Source: Adiantum capillus-veneris (taxonomy: Eukaryota; Streptophyta; Polypodiopsida; Polypodiales; Pteridaceae). From it: a stretch of DNA of 64,000 nt. The notes under the pieces are model-generated. The model saw only the letters and a list, made by a program, of their open reading frames with translations. It had not been told where the DNA came from and searched no databases. The stretch is from positions 31,072,209 to 31,136,208 of the forward strand of contig CM043971.1 of assembly GCA_014529385.2 (NCBI GenBank). Direction: 5' to 3'. Below, in pieces: positions 47,749-59,080 of this stretch; the stretch's first letter is position 1, and each line of letters begins with the position of its first letter. Position numbers and translations under genes: made by a program.

Positions 47749-50700
47749 ATGAGTAGCGACGAGGATGTGAGACCGTCCAACCGAAACACCTATCTCTCAA
47801 CGAGGGTCTTATGTCCTTGTAATCAATGCAAGCATGCTGTGCGACGGACAAGACGTGTTTCTTTGCAGCACGTTCGCGAATTTGGCGAGTTCGATCCATC
47901 TATTATAGATCGAGTTGTTGCCAATTATAACTCGTCGGACTCTGACGCTGGCCAACAAGCAGCAATCTTGCAACCCAATAGACGTGTTCGCAGGCGCTTT
48001 GGTCAAGCAGCATATGTGAGGCCACAAGATGTAGCCTCTGACAGCTCGGGGGATGATCATGCAGAGCACATTCCCAACGAGGCAATGTTTGAGCCCGAGA
48101 TTGATGAAATGATCGAGACGATCATGGATTCAGAAAGGCTTATCTATGATGATATGAAAAGTGAAGCCGATACGCCATTGTATAATGGAGCACGTATGTC
48201 TAGATTGAAAGCACTCCTAGTTCTTCTCAACATGCAGGCAAAGTTTGGATGGAGTGACACTAGCGTCACAGCGCTTTTCAGGTGATCTATTACAATTAGT
48301 TTACTTTAATAAAACTCTAAATGTATAATGATCTGATAGATTTTTACACGACTGTATCATATTTTTATGTTGTGTAGATTGCTGAAAGAGCACATACTAC
48401 CAGCTGACAATGTGATGCCAGATTCTCGATATGAAGCAAGAAAGAATTTGCGAAACTTGGGGATGGATTACAATTCTATCCACGCTTGTCCTAATGACTG
48501 CATTCTTTTCAGAGGGGAATACATAGACATGGAGAAGTGTCCGAAATGTGATTCCGAAAGATATCGAGTAGATCTCCATGGGACAAAAATTCCACAAAAG
48601 GTTTTGCGACATTTCCCTCTGCTTCCTCGCATCAAGCATTTCTTCGAATGTAAGTCCATGGCCTCCCTAGCATCATGGCATGAGGAGAATAAATCTTCGG
48701 ATGGTGTGCTACGAATTCCTGCAGATTGCGTAGCGTGGAAACATATAGATAGAACATGGTCGGATTTTGCCAGGGAAGCTCGCTTAGGCCTGGCTATGGA
48801 TGGCGTAAATCCATTTGGTCAAAGATCAACATCTTACAGTGTATGGCCCGTTGTCATTGTCAACTACAACATTCCCCCGTGGTTGACTACGAAGAAGGGG
48901 CACCTATGGCTAAGCTTGATTGTGCCAGGGCGATATAAAGTGGGGAATATGGATGTGTATCTTCGTCCACTATTGGAAGAGCTACAACAATTGTGGATTG
49001 GCATAGAGGTGGTGGATATGAGCCGACACACAGGACGACGGAATGATTTGATCAGAGGCATTCTAATGTGGACCATGCATGACTATCCCGGGCTAACAGA
49101 ATGCTCAGGTGATCTATTGACACTCCTCACTCAGACACTGTAAATCTTGTTTTTTCCCATAGTTGATCTATTATCATGTGTATACATGCAGGGCTTCAAA
49201 CAAGCGGATACAGAGCATGTGTCACATGTGGACCTAGACTGAATGCACGTAGGGCACCCTCACTGAAGAAGCAAATCTACGAAGGTCATCAAGCGTATCT
49301 TCCAGAGAATCATGTGTTACGCGACGGCTTTTTGGGAAGAGAGCCACCAAGGATGTCTGCACAAGCATGGTTAGAGCAGAAGGAGATGTGCGATGACGGA
49401 TTGCCTCCAGGGATGAAGAGACTATCTCTATGGTACGAGTTACCATACTGGCCCGGACTCATGATCAATCACTTGCTCGATCCAATGCACATATTCAAGA
49501 ATGTGGGTAATCTACTATGGGACCATCTGACCGGCAAGAAAGATACTTTGGGAGCCAGAGTTGACCTTAGAAATGTGGATCGTATGGAGCAATATTGGCC
49601 GCAAACAGCGTCTGATGGATCGATAAAACTCCCTAAAGCACCATGGATTTTCACAGGAGCCCAAGAACGCAAAGTAAAAGAGACCATTCGATCTTTGCGG
49701 ACCCCCACTGGCGTAATGCACTCGCTCCGAACGTGTTTTACTAAAGAAGGAAAGCTTACCGGTTTGAAGTCACACGATTGGCATAAAATGTGTCAGGTAC
49801 GTTCATAGTGGACTTTAATATCATTGCTGCACATACTTTACAGTTTATTTTACCGGTTGCCATTGAGGGATGTTTGTCTCTCGACATCCGTAACACAATC
49901 TACAAACTTGCAAAGCTGGTGCAATGGATCTCACAAAAGGAGATCAACGTAGACTCCATACCATTCGCCAAACTAAATGCTGCGGAGCTTGTGTGCATGT
50001 TTGAGAAACATTTTCCTACTACAATGCTAACCATTCAGGTGCATCTTCTTGTTAACATAGTTGTTGAGGTGGAATTAGCTGGCACAGTTCATTCCAGATG
50101 GATGTTCTTCTTAGAGCGTTTCATGAAAACGCTTAAGGGATATGTGCGTCAAAAGGCACGTCCGGAGGGTAGCATGGCAGAAGGTTGGTTGGTATCAGAG
50201 TCCCTAGTGTACATTGGAGAGTGGCTAGACGGATTTGATAAATCCCGGGACACGCTATGGCGAACCATAGATGATGAGCGCATATCTGGGATTGTCATGT
50301 GCAATCTCGGTGTTGAGAAGAAGATGACGGAAGATCTAGAGGCTAAAATCAACCGATTTTGCATGCTTCACAATCCAGTGATGCAAAAGTGGATTTCACA
50401 ATATGAGGATGCAAAGCAAGAGCGACAAAGGGCACGAATCGAGTGGAGACGGGGAAGACGACCACCGATGCACTATCCAGCGGTTCTGGAGAGCCTACCA
50501 ACCTTCATGAGCTTAAGATGGTTGCACAACCAATTGAAAAGCGCACAACAATGCGGTGACGAAGTGACTGAAGAAGAGTGGGAGTACTCTCGGGGTTGTG
50601 CGACCAAGGTAAGTTTGCAATGTACGACTAGCAAGTGACTTTATTTATAAACGTTTGAACGGCCACTCATAATCTTTGTTCGTTGTAGTATAAGTCATAC

Positions 50701-51441
50701 ACAGCAGCATGGTGTAAAGGTCGACATTTTAGGGTGGAACGAATCGACAAAAAGCGTTTTACTCAAGATTGTGGAATCATGGCAAAATTTGAACAGTCTA
50801 GTCGACGACTTTCCTCTGATGCAGATCCTGTGGTGGCGGAACTCACTTACTTCGGCACGCTGCAAGAGATTTTGAGGATCGATTACAGAGTATTTTTTGT
50901 CGACTTGTTCGACGTGCAATGGTTCAAGATAATCATGGAGGGTCGCAACGCTACTGTGCGTAGAGGAGAGTCTGGTTTTCTTGAGGTGGATTCTACTAAG
51001 AAATGGACTGACCTAAGAGACACTTTCGTACTACCCGAGCATTGTGAACAAGTAAGTATGTAAATAGTTAACATCCCCCTTTTACAAGTTATGTGCTTGA
51101 AAGCTCTCATGTAAGTTATGTGGCTCTGGCAGGTAATATTTCATCCTACAAAGTCTACATCAAACTGGTGGTACGTCATAGAGGTAGCCCCTCGTAGTGC
51201 AAGGACGTATGAAGGCTACCATGTGCCAATCACAACGACATCAATGGAGGAGATCAGAGAAGATGCTCAATCAGAAGCCGCTGCGGTGGTGCCAGACGAG
51301 CATCAAGATGCTACTACTCTATATGGGGTGCATGCAGAGGAGCTACAAAATGAAACAGAGGATATGTGTTTAAACGGAGAGCTCTATATAGATATAGGAA
51401 GTTATGCTGAGTTATGCGAGGATGAGAGAGAGATCTCTTAA
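47749..51441 (+). CDS. TNP2-type CACTA transposase, six exons, apparently intact
   Basis: Proposed exons: 47749-48281, 48378-49108, 49192-49796, 49844-50608, 50689-51051 and 51133-51441, all with GT-AG introns. The joined frame is 1101 residues with no stop. The N-terminus has CPCNQCKH, typical of the TNP2 zinc-binding region. Exon 2 carries HACPNDCILF, LGLAMDGVNPFG and MWTMHDYPGL, where conserved acidic residues of the TNP2 core occur. Exon 3 has CVTCGPRL and LKSHDWHKMCQ. Exon 4 has HSRWMFFLERFMKTLKGYV (DUF4218-like). Exon 5 has YFGTLQEILRIDY (DUF4216-like). The protein should bind and cut the CACTA ends in the nucleus. Exon 3 joins exon 4 exactly where other TNP2 proteins read through, supporting the splice model. 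Confidence 0.88.
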
Positions 51442-51713
51442 AGCCACAAATATTGTATTTGAACAATTTTGCTCCGTGTTGTAAAAGCTCTGGCTCTCTA
51501 AGTACCTTCCATGGTGTATAACGCTCTTTTCTACTCGCGCTCACATCTTTTGATTGAAAATTCTGAGTTTTCGACTTGCCTCTTCTATCACTCAATTCAT
51601 TGCGTCATTGTATTTATATGCGTCATTACGTCATTGTATTTAATGGTCTTTGCATCATTGTCTACTCTATTCATTCAATATTAAGTTTAAATATTCGTGT
51701 GTTTAATGCAGCT

Positions 51714-53023
51714 ATGGATGATGAGGAGTTTCTTTCTTCTTTGTCACCGCAGCAGAGACAGTGGTACGTGGAGCGTCATCGCTCTGGCGCATCATCGCGC
51801 GTTCCTACTCCATCCGCATCTCCCTCTCTTTTGGAGCATTCGGCGCGCTCCGAAGCTTCGGCGTCGACGAGACGAGCTTCACACTCGTCTAGACACCGGC
51901 GCTCTAGTGGTGGCGGTGGCGGTTGTTGTGGGGATTCCGCCACCGATGCCTCCACACCGCCTCGTGTTCGACGAGGCTCTTTACCCTCCCCTTCTTTGCC
52001 CGCCTCCACACCAGCCACAGCATCGCCATCTACGCCAGGTTTTGCACGGCTGACTGTTCCTAGAAGCTACACACCTCTACCTACTCCGCCAGGAGACACC
52101 CCACTCGACACTCCTCGCTTCGGGGCCCAGACGCCGGTGGAGACACCTGACGTCCGTACCCCCATCGACACGCCGCTAGAGACCCCTGCCGGGACACCCA
52201 GGTTCACGCGTCACCGGCCAGAGGGCTTGCCTTACTCCGTCGACATCAGCGGCGGCATCATCATGGATGATGACGGCAAGAAGGTGATCTCGCGCATGCG
52301 TGGTCTTTGCTCTCAGCTGTTTAGACACTACATACTAAACAAATGGAGTGAAGTACCAAGTGATTTAAAAAACAGAGTCATCAGCATACTTCATGATGAG
52401 TTTCCCGTTCCAACACGGGATCAGCGCTTCAATGAAGACCTGATGAAGATTCGAATGCGCGAATACTGCAAACACAAGCGTTCCGAAGTGCAAAAAGCAA
52501 TCAAGAATGGGTGGAACAGGCCAGATTGGCTTGCCAAAGAAGATTGGAAGAATGCGAAGAAAGCAGCGCGCGAGAATCCCGACAAGTGGAAGCAACAAAA
52601 GGATGCAGCCAGAGCGCGAGTAGAGGCAGGGAGCTCGCACCACTTGGGGAGCGGTGGATGGGCATCATTTGAGGCTGATTTTGTAAGTGTTTTCACATTG
52701 CTCTTTATGTTCGATAGTTTAGGGTTTATGAGTTTTTTAATTCTAACATAATGAAATCTTTGTATGTTTTGACAGTGGTCGATGACAGGACGTGACCCCA
52801 CACCGTACGAGCGCGAGTACGCAGGCAGGAAAGGCTTAAACGCCCTGATGGACATTCTCAGTTCTCGCGACAGCATGGTTAGTATTAGGGTTTACTCTTT
52901 TTTATTTTTTGTATTGTTTTGTAAATGTCGTTATATGTTTATACTTACTGAAAGCTGTCTTATTGTCTTTTTTTGCAGAATCCGACAGATACGCCGCTTG
53001 GACGCGATGAGACGTCTGACTAG
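51714..53023 (+). CDS. Transposase_24 (TNPA-like) protein, three exons
   Basis: Proposed exons: 51714-52682, 52776-52877 and 52979-53023, GT-AG introns, 371 residues. The start MDDEEFLSSLSPQQRQWYVE follows an AG 3 bp upstream, so a further 5' non-coding exon is possible. Residues ~35-165 are low-complexity S/P/T/R (STPPRVRRGSLPSPSLPAST). The conserved region has SRMRGLCSQLF, NKWSEVPSDLKNRVISILHD and CKHKRSEVQKAIKNGWNRP, as in plant Transposase_24/TNPA proteins. TNPA-like proteins bind the subterminal repeats; the array at 53389-53565 is its likely target. It lies 270 bp after the TNP2-type gene, in the usual CACTA order. Confidence 0.82.
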
Positions 53024-53341
53024 ACGACGTCAGTTTAGCCGTAGCTAGATAGCATTAGTTTAGGGTTTCTCATAGCTTATGTATCATGAGACGGATTTTA
53101 TACGTCTTTTTGAACCATGTATATTATTACATTTGTCACCGCAGTTCCTTTTGCCAATCAATTCTTTATGCCTATGATGTTGTACAATTGTCATTATTAC
53201 ATTTGCCAATCAATTCATTTTGCCTATGATGTGTACAATTGTCAATTTTGCAAACAATGCGTCTTGTGGGTGACTATTTTGGGTCTATTATCTACCCTTG
53301 CACTTTTTTTAAAAAGTGAATCAAGTACAATATGGTTGATG

Positions 53342-53370
53342 GGTGGCAGGGCATTCAATGCCCTGCCACC
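53342..53370. repeat. 29-nt palindrome near the CACTA right end
   Basis: Perfect 14-bp arms GGTGGCAGGGCATT and AATGCCCTGCCACC around a single central C. It has the same geometry as the palindrome at 45802-45830 but a different sequence. Confidence 0.93.
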
Positions 53371-53388
53371 AAAAAAAAAATCTCTCGG

Positions 53389-53565
53389 GCGTCGCTATTT
53401 ATGGCTCTGTAGCGTCGCTATGAGCGTCGCTATAGTCTTCTGTGTAAACGTCGCTATAATCGTCGTTATGAGCGTCGCTATGAGCGTCGCTATATAGCGA
53501 CGTTTATAACGATGCATATAGCGACGCTCTCGTAGCGACGCTCGTAGTAACGGTTTTAGCGACGC
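53389..53565. repeat. CACTA subterminal repeat array (GCGTCGCTAT)
   Basis: Seven forward units (53389 to about 53493; GCGTCGCTAT with variants ACGTCGCTAT and TCGTCGTTAT) are followed by about five inverted units (ATAGCGACGC type, to 53565). The switch point is the 18-bp palindrome CGTCGCTATATAGCGACG. Such arrays are TNPA binding sites in known CACTA elements. Confidence 0.9.
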
Positions 53566-53605
53566 CGGGGGTTATAAAAACCCAGTGTATTTCCGTTGCT
53601 AACAG

Positions 53606-53635
53606 CGTCACAAGAGCACACAACCTCTTGTAGTG
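53606..53635 (-). repeat. CACTA right terminal inverted repeat
   Basis: Read inward from 53635 it is CACTACAAGAGGTTGTGTGC. The matching left copy was not found. Confidence 0.88.
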
Positions 53636-53646
53636 TATGATGTGTT

Positions 53647-54972
53647 TTGGAGAGATTAATAGAGAATGGTTGCATAGTACTACCTCCCGATCTTACCTTC
53701 CAACAAGTTCTTCCTTTGCTACATGCATATTGTGGCAAACATCTACCCATAAAGAGGCAACATCAAGAGCACCCCTCTTTACAAAATGAAATTGAAAATC
53801 TAAAAAATTGCTTCTTCATCACTTGTCTTGACAAGGCAGCAAACAGCCCCATTCTTATTTTTAAACGCTTTGTTCTAGAAGAAGCAAAGAAGAGGCTTGA
53901 AGGCTCAAACTTCCATCTATGTTAAGAGGATATAAACACCACTCTTAACACATAATCACCTTTTGGAATCCCTTCTTGAAACCTCTCTACAACTCTCATC
54001 CCTACCTTACTGCCATTTATAAACTCCACAAATCTACTTTTAGATGGATTACTTGTGGTGCTTCCCGCTGCTACTCAGATATTTCCCTCTTATTGCCATG
54101 TATTCTAAAAACATGTCTACCTCAATTAAAGACAAGAGCTTGGAATCTCAATCAAAAAGCTCTTCTTTGCCACAACTTACACATCTAGTCTTGGTGGATA
54201 GTAGAATCACTTTATGAGTGTGTCCTCAATTGACCTCAACAAGCATCTTCTCTATGCTTTTATGACATAAAAAGATGCTATGGAAATATCCCCCCATCAA
54301 GGTGCATTTTGCTTAATCCATCATATCAACAAATTGATTGAGTCCTCCTTCTCAGTTGCTCATGGAAGTTTTATCTCTTAGAAGAGTCCCTAGTCATTGC
54401 ATGGCGGGACATTGGTCCTCTCATTGGTACATATCAGGTCTCTCTTTCAATTTGAGTGAGGTCATTCATCTCAATACTCGGTTAATCAACAACATGTTTA
54501 TTCAATGTCAAGGAGATGTATATAGACAAGTGCATGGTATTCCTATGGGCTTAGCTTGCTCTCCTCTCTTAGCTTGCTCTCCTCTCTGGTGCAACTTATA
54601 CCTGCACTCCTTAGAATCTGATTTTCTAAATAAATCCTGACCCTACTTGCACCTTCTCTTGTCTTATCAAAACTTGGCACACCTTTTAGGTACTTTGATG
54701 ATATCCTCATAGTCAACTCCCATGAGCCCACCTACTTTATGGATTTTCAAGAGATCTACCCAAGCTATCTCTCTATTGAAAAAGAGGATGGGCATGTTTG
54801 TAAATTTCTCAACCTACAACTTTCCAAAAACAATGGACTCCTATCAGAATGGGCTCATAAAGTGATACTTTCTCAACTAAAGCCCATTCTGTTTTGCAAT
54901 ACTTACCCCTTAGAAGCCGCGAAAAATATAAAAGCTCTCATAAACTCTTTTTGCCACAATTCTTTTGAATGA
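53647..54972 (+). pseudogene. PLE-type reverse transcriptase (broken), second copy
   Basis: Frame 53647-53925 has LIENGCIVLPPDL and FFITCLDKAANSPIL. Frame 53976-54188 has LTAIYKLHKSTFRWITCGA. Motif A, FYDIKRCYGNIP, is at 54258-54293. Motif B, YRQVHGIPMG, is at 54521-54550 and is followed by an 18-bp duplication (AGCTTGCTCTCCTCTCT twice). Motif C, RYFDDIL, is at 54688-54708. Then IYPSYLSIEKED, KFLNLQLSKNNGLLSEW and the C-terminal block (HKVILSQLKPILF). The order and spacing follow PLE reverse transcriptases. The protein would have copied element RNA; the copy is dead. Confidence 0.72.
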
Positions 54973-55085
54973 TCCAAGTTATGGAGACTGAGTAGAAGAT
55001 ACCTACGAGAATGCACGACATGTCCTCATGCTTGTGATCACATAGAAGTCTTGGAACTCTTGAAAACTGGAGGGCACTAGGACCC

Positions 55086-55109
55086 TTTGGGGGCACTAGT
55101 GCCCCCAAA
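55086..55109. repeat. PLE 3' hairpin (24-bp palindrome)
   Basis: Arms TTTGGGGGCA and TGCCCCCAAA around CTAG form a perfect palindrome. The counterpart in the minus-strand relic is at 10964-10986 (AATGGGGGCA/TGCCCCCATT, 3-nt loop). Confidence 0.9.
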
Positions 55110-55185
55110 GGAAGAAAAACTAAATATCTTCCTAGTGTGGGTGGAGGAGGGCCTCTCTCTCTTTCAAACACACACACACACACTT

Positions 55186-56207
55186 ATACTTACTCTATCA
55201 AAACTCATACACACTAAATGAGAATAAAAGCCTTCTTCTAGCCGCTAAAAAGAGACCTATTTCATAGCATCAAAAGAAAGCGGTATGGCCACAACATATA
55301 ACTTCAATACACCACTCCTTTTAAAGAAAATAAAGCGTGGTCTCTTCTCTAACCAACCTTTAAATAAAAAAAGCAGTCCCTCTTCAAGGTGGAACCTACC
55401 ACTCCCCCTACCACTCTTCATTTTTTGGCCTTTTTAGTGTGCATGCTCCTAGGCTTTATAAAGAGTCCAAGAAAGTGACACAAGAACGCAAACCAGGTAC
55501 AAGGACTACTAGTAGAATTCCTTCATACACACCAACTCTACCTCATTCTCCATGGATTCTTCTTCCCAGGTTGGGTTAATCCAAGTATCTGTATTAAGCT
55601 GACATCTATACCATGTAGGAGTATCTTTTGACACTTGTCTTCCACAACAAAGCTCTAACATTTTTATGTTTTGGTTTTTTGTGATGGTGGCAGGTAATAG
55701 GAGTCTCCTTTACCTGATGCATCTACTCAGCATTGTAAAATCTTGGCTAACTGGCAATAATTAAGGCTTCTTTTGGGTTTTTTATGGGTCATCAAGTTAG
55801 TGGTCTGTGTCAACCTCTCTGATTTTTTTGAAAACTACTAGTCATTTTATATTTAAAAGGTATAATCACCTACTCTCTCTCTCTCTCACTTGTCTCTCTA
55901 TCTTGTTTGACAATATGTAATCAATTGTGACTAATTCCTTGCTTGCTAATGTTTATTGGCAGCCATTCTTTGGGCAACTCGTTTTACAAAATAGACAGTT
56001 GTAAACACACTCAGTAGCAACAATGTCAAAATTGTCGCTAATGGTGAAGGAAAGCTTGCAGTGGGAGCAAAGCAAAAAGAGACGCTCCACTCCACAAAAG
56101 CATGGCACATGCCCTCTTTCCAAACGCAACCTACCCTCACCCTTGCCTTGCCATGTCGATGTTGCACCACTTCTGCCATAGCTGTTGGATGATGTGCATG
56201 CGTCTTT
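55186..56207. other. Intergenic stretch, no recognised gene
   Basis: No motif-bearing ORF, no RNA gene and no clear repeat family were found. Confidence 0.5.
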
Positions 56208-56309
<102 letters not shown>

Positions 56310-56884
56310 GGTGGTGAGGGACGACAATGGGAGGTAGTGGTGGTGGGATGGAAAAAAGAAAAGAAACTTGCTGCGTTGAGCGTGCTTCATAGCCACCCTC
56401 GTGAGCATGTATGTGTGATCATCATAGTTCAAAATCAGAAGTATAAGATAATTGAGACTCGTAGAAACAAGGCTTTGTGTGAGTAAGAACTGACAATCTC
56501 TAAGAGTCGTCCCCAACATCGATTTGATGGCTATGAAGGAGCATGCAATGCGATCACCTTGATGCAAGAAGAGAATCAATAGGTTGGCAGAAAGAGGTTG
56601 CTCGATGCCCCTTGCTCTTGGTTGTTGGTCCAAGGCATGTTGTCGTCCACCTCGATGCCTCCTAGTCGGTCGTCCTCGACCAACAGTTTGGCCACTTGGT
56701 GCCCCTTGATGCCTCGTGCTTTGCTCTTGGCTGCTTGGTTCTCCTCTCCAACTTCACGTCTTGTGTTGCTTTTGGTGGTATTAAAAACTCGCCTTATTCA
56801 TGATGCTCTTTAAAAATTGACACGTGGATCATTGTGGTTCCAGTATTTAGTCAAACAACCTTATAGAATCATGTTCAAAACTTA

Positions 56885-58480
56885 ATTTTCAATATTTTTT
56901 TGACTGTTCTAGAGATTGTGCAAATGTTCGCCTTAGCCTCTGGGTCGAAATGCAATATTGAAAAATCAAGAGTGATCTCATTATCAAAAAACGACTCTTT
57001 CGATATATCTTTGTGGATCGAAGAGATAGTTACAAAAGGTAAGATTTTACGGCACCTTGGTGCCTCGCTAAGGGTGGAGGTAAGGCACAAGCAAAGATTC
57101 CAATGGGTTTTGGACAAGATAAGGAGCAAGATGAGAAAATGGGAGCATGTGTTGATTCCCTTCGAGAGGAAGGTGAAAGTGATTAATTCGTTTATGCTCC
57201 CTTACAAAGCCTTGACTAGTCCACTTCTCAAGTGTAATTGGAAGGATTTCTTGAAATCGGTGAAAAGATTCTCATGGAAAAATAACACCAAAGATACAAT
57301 GCCTTGGCAATGGGCCCAATGGGAATTTGTCGCGAGACCAGTGGAGCAAGGAGGCATATGGACTCTCAACCTTGTTATACATGCAAAAACATAGTGTGCC
57401 AGATTCTTACAACCATGCATGGGCTTTTATGACAAGGTACATGATTAGCAAGGCAAAATTATTCTCCCAATGTGGCCAATAGAAAGGCATCGAGGTGCAT
57501 GACAAGCTGCTCGCCCCCTTGATGGTCCATATTTAGAATTGGAGGAACAACAAGTGAGTTAGTACGGAAGTGTACTAGAGCATTGAAGGCACTGGAGTGG
57601 GGAGAGTTAACTAGATATTTTCAAAAAGTCCATCAATCACTGGTCCCCTTGGCTCCCTAAAGCATGAAACATAACCTTTGAACCCTTTATGGAGAGATAT
57701 AGACAGAAAGTTAGACAATAAAGGACTGATAATTTGGCTCATTCCTGGGATAACAATAATAGGAGATGGAAAGCTATAGACCAATTGGATTCACAAGTCA
57801 ATCTCAGTGGAATAGAAAGACTGCTGGTCATTAGAGTTCTAGAAGGACTGGACAACCATTGTATGCTAGTGAGTCCAAGTTTGAGTGGAAAGCCTGGTGT
57901 TGGCCCAAGAGCAAGCACTTTTGTAAACCTAAGACCAAGGATGAATACCTCACTCTTATGGTCTTGTTTGATTGGTTCTCCCCCCTTAAACAGCAATGGA
58001 GGAAACAACGGCTGGGGGCAAGATGGGTTTTGATTGCGAAGAACATATGGATTTCTCAATGGCCGCTAGCGATGACGCTCTTTGTATGGAAGGTATATGG
58101 GGGGCTTTGCCTTTAGGAGTAAAGATTCATGCCATATGGATTGGCTCAGATAGATGCTCCGGTTGCAAAACAGCTAGTGAGGACCTTCCTCACCTATTCA
58201 AGGAGTGTCTGGCTATTAGCGGCCTTGCAGGAAAAAATTGCAAATGGATTCAAAGGACCTAGGGAGTAGGGCTCTTCACGAATGATCTGTTCTTTGGAGG
58301 GATGGCGATGAACAACCAAGCTAGAGCTGACTAGAAAATGGATTGTTGGTTGCCATTGTGTGAGGCATATTACCTTATCGTTGTAATTCGATACCCCTCA
58401 AGGCTTATCGAGAGCTTGAGGTCTCTTTGTACATTTATTTTGGGAACATAATACATGCACTCATTATTGTGAGTTTGGGA
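56885..58480 (+). mobile_element. LINE family 2, copy C (5'-truncated)
   Basis: It begins in the RT (LEIVQMFALASGSKCNIEKS, 56900-57394), with KILRHLGASLRVEVRHKQRF and EQGGIWTLNLVIHAKT. After lesions the zf-RVT region appears at 57859-58262: WFSPLKQQWRKQ, MTLFVWKVYGG, CSGCKTASEDLPHLFKEC. The 3' end has the stem CCTCAAG...CTTGAGG (58396-58421) and ACTCATTATTGTGAGT (58459-58474), then GGGAAAAAACC. No target duplication was identified. Confidence 0.85.
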
Positions 58481-58849
58481 AAAAACCTTTTAAATTATAT
58501 TTAAAGACTCTATTTTAGGCCCGTGTCACGCATGTCTGCCCGGACGTGTGTACGATTGACATGGCAAAAATGTATTGGCTATTGTTTGCGTTTGTTGCAG
58601 CTTGTACTCAACCGGCCAAGACCCCTCGGTCATCTTCGCCAAGTAGCGGACATGAAGAGCAGAAAGGACGCGACCTACGAAGATAGACGACGAATTCTTG
58701 CGCGTGGCTGGAGAATCGAAAGTGTAACGAGCTGATTTGCTGTCGTAGACGTTCAAAAGGAGATAGTCTCCACTGTGTGTGACAACCAAAGCGCACAATC
58801 AGGGATTTTTGGGCCCCATTCGACGCTTGCGTCTGACAGAAGCTTTTGT

Positions 58850-59080
58850 TTTGGGTGCAAAACTCACAATTGTGAGTGATTGTATAATAGAATCACCAAT
58901 CGATTACAAATTAGCCTCAAGCTCAGGCAGAGCCTTGAGGGATAGAGGGTTGCAACCGAGAACCTAATAGCTAACTATTACATAGGGCACGATCGGACCA
59001 ATCATATGAGCTATACTTTTTACTTACCACGTATACTATCTCTTTGCTTTCTTGTACAATCTTCTACAAGCTAGCCACAT
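58850..59080 (-). mobile_element. LINE family 2, fragment E (3' end)
   Basis: The minus strand encodes KIVQESKEIVYVVSKKYSS. It then has the CCTCAAG/CTTGAGG stem (58915-58940) and the perfect palindrome ACTCACAATTGTGAGT (58862-58877), followed by a short A-rich tail (plus-strand TTTTGTTTTGGG). It faces copy C tail to tail. Confidence 0.82.

Larger units (their letters stand above)
45751..53635 (+). mobile_element. CACTA (En/Spm) DNA transposon with two transposase genes
   Basis: The right end is clear: ...CCTCTTGTAGTG at 53624-53635 is the inverse of CACTACAAGAGG, the CACTA terminal sequence. It is preceded by a dense subterminal array of GCGTCGCTAT units. Inside are a TNP2-type gene (47749-51441) and a Transposase_24-type gene (51714-53023), the standard two-gene content of plant CACTA elements. 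The left end is placed at 45751 because GCGACGCTCATAGCGACGCCGG starts there; a CACTA left terminus was not found, so this boundary is approximate. An HMA gene fragment lies in the 5' part. Confidence 0.88.
53636..55185 (+). mobile_element. Penelope-like (PLE-type) retroelement relic, plus strand
   Basis: Its left side is cut by the CACTA right end. It encodes the same RT order as the minus-strand relic, ends with a hairpin (55086-55109) and runs into a short (CA)n tract (55167-55182). Coding pieces are interrupted by stops and frameshifts. The shared string GGGCACTAGG before the hairpin confirms that both belong to one family. Confidence 0.7.
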
